Source: Dendrolimus kikuchii
Taxonomy: Eukaryota; Arthropoda; Insecta; Lepidoptera; Lasiocampidae
Direction: 5' to 3'
NCBI GenBank assembly: GCA_019925095.2
Contig: CM034401.1
Location: 18,136,338 to 18,200,337 of the forward strand
Length of the DNA: 64,000 nt
Shown here: piece by piece, positions 56,769-64,000 of the stretch
Numbering within the stretch: position 1 is the first letter of the stretch
How the letters are laid out: each line of letters begins with the position of its first letter
Program-made: the position numbers and the translations under genes
Notes under the pieces: model-generated
Told to the model about the DNA's origin: nothing
Databases searched by the model: none
The model's input: only the letters and a program-made list of their open reading frames with translations

Positions 56769-57838
56769 TCACTTACTTAACAGTTTGTATTCCAATTCGT
56801 CTCGCGGGTTGCCATACTTTTTGTAACGACTTCTTATTCGGTTTTTCTCTTTGAGTGCCTTTATAAGAGTTATATTAAACCATACTGGGTATTTTTTACA
56901 TTTGTTTTTTTGTAAAGGTACATATAATTTTATTGCAGAGCCAATAGTATCATAAAATATGTCTAGCATTTTATTAACGTCGTTCGTTCCGAAAAAAGCT
57001 TCTTCCCAGTTTACGGCATTTAGATACTTACAGACTTGAGAATAATCAGTTTTGTAGAAGTTGGGTCTCGGTGTGGATTGGTTGGGAGTAAGTTTTGTGT
57101 CATTTCTCAATGAGATTGCTATATTAAGAGGAGGATGATACGGATCCACATTACTCAAAACATCCACCGGCTCGTTAACTGTGCAAGTAGGGAAGTCAGC
57201 GAGAACGAGATCAAGAATCCTACCGCTGTCATTTTGTATAAAGTTACATTGGTTTAAATTATTAGTATTAATAAAATCAAGTAATGACTGGCATTCTGCA
57301 GAAAGAGCTGCTGTACCCTCAGCTTGGCCGGATAAGGACCAGCTCATTTTACCCATATTAAAGTCTCCAATAATAACAGTTCTAGAATCCCATGTCTCAA
57401 AAAAATCATTACAGTTATTTAGAAAATGTTTCAGCATTGTTTTATTAACGGGGGGTGGAAGATATACTGCACAGATTGCCATACTTTTACTGTTTGTAAA
57501 ATCTACCTTAACCCATAAATCTTCACACATGCTTTCTGTATTCAACAATCTTTTGGAATTGTATTTTTTTGATACGGCTATTAAAACGCCACCACCGTCT
57601 TTCGCCGTATGAAAACCTGACGTTTCTCTATCCCTTCTGTAGACAATGTATATTTCAGAAAATAATTCACTGTTTAGTACTTTACTATTCAACCATGTTT
57701 CAGTGAGAATAATAATATCATAGTTAGAACAACATAAATTTTGATAGAATAGATGAGTTTTAGTCCGTAAACCACGAACATTTTGGTAATATATATTGAT
57801 GAATGTAACTAATTAACATACTGTTTATCATTTGCCAT
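56769..57838 (-). pseudogene. LINE ORF2 part 1: endonuclease domain
   Basis: A plausible start ATG at 57,838 (MANDKQYVN) lies 27 bases past the ORF1 stop and meets a TAG. A frame shifted by one base there continues INIYYQNVRGLRTKTHLFYQ, IIILTETWLNS, DGGGVLIAVS, VYLPPP, VIIGDFNMG, LDLVL and DPYHPPL. These are the ordered motifs of an APE-type endonuclease, which nicks the target DNA. The last motif is DPYHPPL rather than the common SDHxxI, a known variant in the Jockey/CR1 group. The frame ends at TGA (56,769-56,771). The next codons stay in the same frame, so this is a point nonsense mutation, most simply CGA to TGA. Confidence 0.88.
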
Positions 57839-57865
57839 TAAAGAAATTGTTAGACTTTGTAGAAT

Positions 57866-58930
57866 TTAAACTATCTTATCTAAGCAACTATTGTCTTTGA
57901 TCCATATATATGGTGATTCTTCGTTTTTGCGTGTAAATATCCGTCCGTTCTTTATCCATATAAATTTGTAGTTCATTTGCTTAGCCTTAAGTCTCGCTGC
58001 AGCATGCAATGATTTATTCGTGGGCGATAGATGTTCGGCGACGAAGATTTGAGTTTTAGGACCAGGAATACCAATAAGACTACTATTAAGTTTATTTGTT
58101 GGGTTGTTCTTGTTATATTTGGCTACACCCGCAATAAAATCGTCCCGGATTCTAGGAGTGACGAATTCTACTATAATTGATCTTGGGCGATTTGTATCAC
58201 GTTGCAATTTGGCAACTCGAGTGCATTTAATAATATTTTTCTCATTAACGTCGCATTTAATAACTTTTCCTAAGTCTGTTATAATATTTATCAAATTTTC
58301 TGTATTTTTTTCGGGCACACATTGAAGTTCTATATTCTTTGCACGAGCGTGCTGCTCTAGTTGACTTAATCTATTTTCCAAATTAATCATTGTTGTTTTT
58401 AAATTCTCGTTTTCTGATTTCAAAGCTTTAATATCGTCTTGAGATATTTTGTGTTCTCGGCGAATGTCTTCGAATTGCACATTTATATAATCCATGGCTT
58501 TTACCATTTCACAAATTTCGTCCTGAATTGGTTGAAGTTTATTGTCGAAGGCGCCTAATAGTGTGCTGTTCATCTTTGAAAGCATCTCGTTGAATTGAGA
58601 ACTCATTACCCCTTCAACAATTTCAGTAACATCCTCGCGAGTGAGAGTAGGCTCGTGCTGTAGATTTGGCGGGGAATTGACTGCTACTCGTTTATAGCTT
58701 CTGGTCGCAGGAACATTTCGTATCAAAGTATTATCTGTCTTATTCCCCCTAGGTTGTAAGCTGAGGCATACAGGGCATTTCCATGCAGCGGTTTTTTTTG
58801 AAGTAATATTATCTATTTCTAAGCCTACGCATTCCAAATGGTATATTTTTGAGCACTTAGTACATGGTAGATGATGTTCTTCGTCTTTTCCTTCGCCACA
58901 ACATCCCCAATTAACGTTTGAAGAGGTCAT
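57866..58930 (-). CDS. LINE ORF1: PHD-like zinc finger, coiled coil, FP25K-like C-terminus
   Basis: The complete 354-codon frame starts at the ATG at 58,930. Residues 10-55 form a PHD-like zinc finger: C10/C11, then C23-x2-C26-x4-H31-x2-C34, then W50-K-C52-x2-C55. The first cysteine pair is adjacent rather than spaced by two, which is unusual. About 150-195 is a leucine-rich coiled coil (IKALKSENENLKTTMINLEN, RLSQLEQ), likely for self-assembly. From ~195 (HARAKNIELQCVPE) to the end (AARLKAKQMNYKFIWIKNGR, then IFTRK) it resembles the ORF1 domain of insect LINEs that Pfam-type resources relate to baculovirus FP25K. The expected role is binding the element's RNA in its ribonucleoprotein. ORF2 follows on the same strand. 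No lesion is seen. The residue ranges are my own count. Confidence 0.9.
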   Translation of the reverse strand: MTSSNVNWGCCGEGKDEEHHLPCTKCSKIYHLECVGLEIDNITSKKTAAWKCPVCLSLQPRGNKTDNTLIRNVPATRSYKRVAVNSPPNLQHEPTLTREDVTEIVEGVMSSQFNEMLSKMNSTLLGAFDNKLQPIQDEICEMVKAMDYINVQFEDIRREHKISQDDIKALKSENENLKTTMINLENRLSQLEQHARAKNIELQCVPEKNTENLINIITDLGKVIKCDVNEKNIIKCTRVAKLQRDTNRPRSIIVEFVTPRIRDDFIAGVAKYNKNNPTNKLNSSLIGIPGPKTQIFVAEHLSPTNKSLHAAARLKAKQMNYKFIWIKNGRIFTRKNEESPYIWIKDNSCLDKIV

Positions 58931-58980
58931 TGTAATCTATTAATTTTAGTCGATTATTGAAATTTAATCGATTCTATTTT

Positions 58981-60960
58981 GATATGTCGTTTCCGAACGT
59001 ATAGATAGTTAGTTTGTCTATGGTTTTTTATAATCAGTGTTAGAATCGATGTTGTCACCTTATGTCAGTTGTCATTCAATGATTGTCAATTGTTGTCGCT
59101 GTTGAACCACCAATCAGCTGACTAGTAAAGAAGATTTTTGCACAGTAAAACGACAAATAGGAGGTTTTGTTTACAAAATTTTAAGACAGCTGTGAAGAAT
59201 TTGAATGTTATAACCGTTTGTTCTATATTTGCACACTCTTTTCGTACTTACAAACACCACTAAATTACTTTCACTGAAGGTGCCGTGAATGTGTTATGTT
59301 ACAGTTCTTATTTTAGAGAAAAATCACTGAGGTTTGAACAGTTTTTCTTTATATTTTGAATTATTTTGTAAGCACAAACAAGAAACACAAGTGAACACTT
59401 AGACTTTTTTTTTTTTTTTTTTTTTTTTTATTTATGGGCTGTTATTATATATTATATTATTACAGTTTATAACTAAGAAAGAATGAGGAAAACTCACTCA
59501 AACAGATTAACATTCAAAGGGGTTTTCTGCCTGTAAGTAATAATCATTGCTCTGTAATACATATGTATGACGAATAAGGAAAAGGGCAAAAGTAATCTTC
59601 ACTAATGAAAGTTTAGTACATAACATGGGAACAAATTAATAATCATCCCTTATAAGGCTTCACAATGCCGTAGATTAGATTCTTTCACTATGTGTATAGT
59701 CATGCGGAAAAGGCACTTGCCTAATATATTACGAATTTACAAGTTCAAATTTGAGAACTATAAGTATTTAATTTGTTATCTGCTGGTTTATTATAATTAA
59801 TGTCACGTGTTTCGGCATTAATTATTTTAATATAGACGAAAAAATATTGACAATCTTTTTAATATTTGTCATTTTTAGCTATTTTTAAAAAAATATTCAA
59901 ATCGTCATAAATTAAACTGAATAAGAGCTAAAACAAGAAACTAAGTGTTTAAAAACATAGCTTTTTTATTTCCTTTTAAATCTGTTCGAGGAAAAAATAA
60001 ATATATATCATCGAATTATGACGATTTCATTGTCAAAATATATAAAATTACTCGAAAAGATAAAGTTGAAAAATAATACCAAAATATACTAAAGTTCTTA
60101 AATCACTGAAAACCGATTTCAATCAAAATCCGTTTCCATTTTATTACTCGGTAGTATACGTTGCGACATGAATAGGCATGTCGTATACACGTCTATACAG
60201 CCCGACCATATTGGAATCCATCGACAAAGGATTGGTCAACCTTTATAAAGCACCCTATAATATCTTGCGAGTCGGTCGCTATGAGTTCCTTTGTGCTCCA
60301 AGATATATTGAACACTTTACTAGAAAAACGTCGCAAGTGCCAAGAAGAACCAGAAATATTATATACTATTTTCGTTGTGAAAGATAACACGTACAATAAC
60401 AGGAAAAATCATCGGATCGAAATACTCGTGTTTCCTTATGATTATTATACGTGTTTTTTAAATGATAAAAAACTGCATCTTTTCAATACAAGAATATAAG
60501 ATTTTTAGTGGAATCTTTAAAAATATAAAAAATGTGTTGTTAAAGTTGTCCCACATCAATTAGGTACTAAAAAAAATTAGAACTGTAATTTTGATGTTAT
60601 TTTTATGCTTGGAAATAATTATTATTTTCATTTTTTGGAATTTTTTCTGTTATCTTTTATGAATAATGCATAAAAAGTATCAGTTTTCATATCACTTGCA
60701 TGTAAAATGTTCTTTCTTATTACAGAGTGTGTACTGACGCTTAGGACTTTCTTCGAGTAAGCCATCGAATAGACCGGCTTAAGGGAAACTAGTAAAGGGG
60801 GTCTGGGATTACAAATCGGCAAAAACCCTGCCACGTGGAAAATGTTTATTTTATTTTTGCTGACATTATTAATTTAGTTATCGAGTGTACCTTTTTGATT
60901 ATTTAGTCGTCCTTGTGGTGTTTACGTAGTATACTGTCATGAATAAATTGCTGTTCTATC
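58981..60960. other. Spacer, AT-rich; includes poly-T and SINE edge
   Basis: 58,981-59,120 may still be LINE 5' leader. 59,407-59,429 is a long T run followed by TATTTATGGGCTGTTATTAT, the 3' edge of SINE family S. Short ORFs at 60,178-60,499 are unrecognised. No gene supported. Confidence 0.45.
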
Positions 60961-61120
60961 TGTACATTGTATAAAACAAAGTCGCTTTCCGTGTCTGTCT
61001 GTCTGCCTGTATATTTGTTAGCTCTTCCAAAACCACGCAACGAATTTTGAAGCGGTTGTCACCAGTTTATACTCGTATATAAAAAACCTCCTTAGGACTT
61101 TATTATATATACATATATAT
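60961..61120 (+). mobile_element. Helitron 5' fragment
   Basis: TGTATAAAACAAAGTCGCTT and GTCTGTCTGTCTGCCTGTAT resemble the start region of Helitrons such as 3,224-3,575 (AAACAAAGTCG). No CTAG end. Runs into family G. Confidence 0.5.
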
Positions 61121-61122
61121 AT

Positions 61123-61333
61123 TGAAGTGAAACTTCTATCTAAACGGGGGGTGGGGGGGGGGGTGTCTTAGGATTTTTCTGTCACGAAAAAGCGTTACGG
61201 CCGCGTGGAGGAGCGGCATAATTTTAGAGTAGACTAGATTGGTTTTCTTGGTTCCGGATCGAATTCAATTTATTAAAATGTACCTAAACTAACCAAATCA
61301 TAATTTGCAGTAAACCTGCGAGTTTTTTTTTAA
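61123..61333. mobile_element. Composite foldback MITE (family G), without palindrome
   Basis: GAAGTGAAACTTCTATCTAA, a G run, GAAAAAGCGTTACGGCCGCG and AGTAAACCTGCGA as in 25,919-26,185, then it stops where the palindrome begins in the other copies. Confidence 0.7.
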
Positions 61334-61460
61334 ATTCCGACTGAAAAGTGGCCGAAACGTCGGAAGGTTTATATATATAAACCCAATTTAGTTTTTTACA
61401 CAAAACCTAGAACTACTACCGAAGGTTTTTCACGGGGCGTAGCTCTGGGCAAACCTCTAG
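61334..61460 (+). mobile_element. MITE fragment and mini Helitron-like repeat
   Basis: 61,340-61,366 (CTGAAAAGTGGCCGAAACGT) is a piece of the palindromic MITE. 61,367-61,460 (TTTATATATATAAACC, CACGGGGCGTAGC, CTCTAG) matches 51,338-51,433. Confidence 0.5.
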
Positions 61461-62042
61461 TAAGTATATAATAAACCTCACTAATCTTAATATCCGACGG
61501 TGGCAATGCCAAAATAAATTATTCCTCAAGGCATTAACATTATATTGTAGCAATAACGTTCGTGGACATATCAAATGTAAGGAAACTGTCAAAGAAACTT
61601 TTCCAATACGCTCGGTGTCCCCTCCTTTCTCCTAACTTACGCGTAAATATATAAACACCTGTCCAAACTGTGCGTCAGGTGTGACACAAGCAAATCCCGC
61701 GGCTTTGCCCGACCGACACTTCAATTATACAATATTTATTAGAGGCTTAGCACCACAGGCGGAACCGAATAGTAATTATATCACAGAAAGCTTAAGGAAT
61801 GACAAGGAGTATTGGGTTGTGGTTTCATCAGTTTTAATTAGAAATCGGTGCGTTTCTTAGGAGGGTGCGACCTGGTGTCGCTCACACCCATAATCTGAGT
61901 AGCTCGTTTAATTAGAAACTTAGACACAATGTAATTATACGTGTTAATTGGTCGTTATTTTTTCAAGAACTTTACTGAAAATAGATTTTGAATATAAATC
62001 AGACTAATTTAATTTTTTGTTGAGACTCAGTAATTTATAAAA
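61461..62042. other. Spacer, nothing recognised
   Basis: No supported feature. Confidence 0.45.
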
Positions 62043-62298
62043 TACATACATACATAACTTCACGCCAGTTCCCTTGCGGGGTAGGCACGGACAACAGAGC
62101 GCCATTTAGACTTATTCTTACACACCTCACTTGCTTCTTTGACATTCATAACTCTTGTCATGCACGCTCGTCTGTTCCTAAGGCTCCTGACATCACCTTC
62201 TGCTAGTACACGATCAATTTGATCATGGAAGGTGTATCGTGGCCTTCCACGACTTCTGCATCCATCTACTTTTGCATTGTATATCTGTTTAGTCATTC
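62043..62298 (-). mobile_element. 5'-truncated 3' end of RTE-like LINE
   Basis: (CATA)n at the left through the C-terminal coding end to ATCTGTTTAGTCATTCT. The coding frame is still open on the minus strand (TKQIYNAKVDGCRSRGRPRY). A weak TAAAAT repeat flanks it. Confidence 0.9.
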
Positions 62299-62324
62299 TA
62301 AAATGAATGTATATATCTAGGCTG

Positions 62325-62637
62325 CTTTTTTTTATTTTTTTATTGCAGGAGTTCAGCAGACAGGCAGACGGCCCACTTGGTGGAAAGCGGTTACCATCGC
62401 CTATGGACATTTTCAACACCAAAGGTGCTACAAATGCGCTGCTGCTCTCTTAAAGGAGACTGGAACCTGGTCATTAATGCCGGAACACAGCACAAGGTTG
62501 TTATGGCGGCATACTTTAGACCAGGGGTGGTCGCCATCCAGTCGAGCAAATACTCTCCACCTGGTTGTGGGTTGTTTAGTCGCCTCTTACGACAGGCCGC
62601 CGGGCCGCAGGAAATTGTATTCTTTCTCCGTTCCTGC
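62325..62637 (-). mobile_element. Family A SINE-like retroposon, full length
   Basis: Poly-T/TTATTGCAGGAGTTCAGC to CTCCGTTCCTGCTTATA. Lies directly beside the RTE-like LINE fragment, so ORFs of 111-120 codons bridge both elements without meaning. Confidence 0.85.
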
Positions 62638-62786
62638 TTATATAAAATGTACTATTTATTTATAAAAATTACAGACGGAAGTATAACTGTAATTGTTACT
62701 AAAAGTCCTTAATTTTCTTCACCAGTCCATGAACTTTTTTTTTCTTTAGTAGCTTTGACAACTACAATTACTGAATAAATCTCTTC

Positions 62787-63015
62787 TCTATAAATATTAT
62801 AAATGCGAAAGTTTCTAAGAATGGATGTATAGACGTATGGATGTATGTTTCTTACTCTTTCACGTAAAAACTACTGAATGGATTTTGATGAAACTTTACA
62901 GTAAGCTTACACATCAGAATAACCCATAGGCTATAATTTATAAAGATATAGTGTGAATTATCCAAAATATAACGATTTTACATTATCACGCGGGTGTAAC
63001 CGCGGGCGCTGCTAG
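62787..63015 (+). mobile_element. Non-autonomous Helitron
   Basis: Starts TCTATAAATATTATAAATGC and ends ACCGCGGGCGCTGCTAG, followed by T. Same family as 42,074-42,296 and 39,355-39,513. Confidence 0.85.
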
Positions 63016-63696
63016 TTATTTATAATGAATGACTATAAAACGATTGTAATGACATGTTATGTCTTTGAAAAGGTTTTATTTTTATTACACCCATAAAGAT
63101 GAAAATAAAAACTTTGGGCTTTTTTTATTTATTTTATTTTTAACTCTGACAACACACAAAACGAACCGAACTCAGCACCTCGCAAAAGTGCCAACTTTAG
63201 TACAATCCAATGAGTATTCCAGTCACAGCTTGCCAGCACAATGATTACTGTTCGCGGCTCGTCTTTATGCTAATGCAGCTGGAAATTTCACTTGCGTTGA
63301 TTTTTTTTTCACACTCCAACTGTTCAAGACGTGTCCTTTGTGTTTCTTTAAACTGTTCGAAATTTGTTTAGTTGCTTCGGTATTTTTTTTTATTTCAATC
63401 GAATTGTTTTTGACGTTGGATAAATTGAATTAAGTTTTGTAGTCAATTGATTTAAAGTGTATTTTTTTATTAGTAATAATAATTAAAAAAAAACTTTATT
63501 ACGTACCAGAACGTCGTTACTGATGGAGCGCGCTAGGTTTATAGTGTAGTGAAAAGAAACAGCCGGGTATTATTTCACCAATATTAGGTGCTTGTACTAA
63601 GGTAATAACGAAAACCTATCGCATCTCTATACACGGATATCACTTATCTTAACAAGGTGTTCAGGATCCTGCGATGCTTTGGGTGGATGACTGCAC
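63016..63696. other. AT-rich spacer
   Basis: A 61-codon ORF at 63,059-63,244 is unrecognised. No shared repeat seen. Confidence 0.45.
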
Positions 63697-63818
63697 CTGC
63701 CGGCGATGGGCAGTGAGGCGTAGATGCCCGTAGTCAGCAGCTGGACGACGGCAGCGCGGCGGCCAACCGGCGGGATCCGCAGCGACTGATACTGTCGTGG
63801 ATTGTGGCATCGTTCAGA
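63697..63818 (-). other. Candidate host-gene exon (GC-rich)
   Basis: On the minus strand this 122-bp GC-rich stretch is bounded by a possible acceptor (TTGCCGGTAG) and a good donor (GGCAG|GTGCAG). One frame is open throughout and reads SERCHNPRQYQSLRIPPVGR followed by RAAVVQLLTTGIYASLPIAG. A second frame, starting ATG at 63,807, is open for 49 codons (MPQSTTVSVAADPAGWPPRC...). The sharp composition change against AT-rich flanks is the main reason to flag it. The hydrophobic AAVVQLL...ASLPIAG is not recognisably a known domain. It could equally be a 5' non-coding exon or a GC-rich repeat. Confidence 0.3.
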
Positions 63819-64000
63819 CTACCGGCAACAGATATAAGTGGACTGTATTTAATTAAAGAAAAGTAGGGACAATTAGAAGAGAAAAATGGAAGGAAGAGCA
63901 CGCACGTACCTGATTGATGTAATAATGTAATACAGTCGCTTCTCTGCTTCTCACATCACTTTTATTTATATAGCGTATTAAGGTATTCATTCATCGTATT
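63819..64000. other. Right edge of the window
   Basis: Spacer. No feature supported. Confidence 0.4.

Larger units (their letters stand above)
54730..58980 (-). mobile_element. Near-intact two-ORF LINE (Jockey/CR1 superfamily)
   Basis: Minus-strand order: short 5' leader (right of 58,930), ORF1 (58,930-57,866), a ~27-nt gap, ORF2 (57,838-54,939) and an AT-rich 3' UTR to about 54,730. Only two lesions are evident in ~4 kb: a TGA at 56,769-56,771 and a probable one-base frame change near 57,811. No target duplication or poly(A) was located, so the outer ends are approximate. Confidence 0.9.

Noticed and set aside
57181..57612. 143-codon plus-strand ORF
   Set aside because: Antisense to the LINE endonuclease domain, which has clear ordered motifs.
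1..64000. A new multi-gene defence or metabolic system
   Set aside because: No cluster of coherent non-transposon genes exists in the window. All long ORFs are retrotransposon proteins.

Overview
The window looks like nuclear DNA of an insect, most likely a moth or butterfly (Lepidoptera). This is inferred from the AT-rich base composition, the absence of dense genes, and the mix of transposable elements: non-LTR retrotransposons with CR1/Jockey/RTE-like proteins, tRNA-headed SINEs, many short Helitron-like elements with CTAG 3' ends, and foldback MITEs. I see no complete host gene, no rRNA or tRNA gene, no CRISPR array and no prokaryotic operon. Nearly every recognisable feature is a transposable element or its relic in AT-rich spacer.

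Layout. 1-11,400: decayed spacer with a LINE C-terminal relic (643-920), a TA-expanded Helitron (3,224-3,575), a palindromic MITE (4,015-4,291), a CR1-type tail, a SINE-like head, a poly(A) retroposon and the first copy of a ~310-bp SINE-like family ('family A'). 11,400-14,142: an RTE-like LINE with its endonuclease and the N-terminal half of its reverse transcriptase, deleted across the catalytic palm. 14,880-31,000: LINE fragments, three copies of an unclassified GC-richer repeat ('family C'), poly(A) 'family D' retroposons, MITEs, a canonical Helitron and several family A copies. 31,000-53,980: more family A, TIR and foldback elements, a solo LTR nested in a family A copy, tRNA-headed SINEs and many 3' ends of the RTE-like LINE. 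54,730-58,980: the best preserved element, a minus-strand LINE with intact ORF1 (zinc finger, coiled coil, FP25K-like C-terminus) and an ORF2 broken by one TGA codon and one probable frameshift. 59,000-64,000: spacer, Helitrons, RTE and family A copies, and a short GC-rich stretch at 63,697-63,818 (minus) that could be a host exon.

How the parts relate. Families A and D and the decayed LINE 3' end at 30,080-30,372 share the same last ~80 bases before an AATAAA/poly(A) end. This suggests the two short families are moved by that LINE's machinery. The RTE-like LINE at 11,400-14,142 is the evident relative of at least nine short, 5'-truncated copies ending in (TATG)n, one of them with a perfect 11-bp target duplication. 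I found no convincing undescribed gene system. The most useful leads are the shared-tail LINE/SINE set, the near-intact LINE, the 4-bp-TSD MITE family, the GTAC-rich block at 44,484-44,896 and the candidate exon near the right end.
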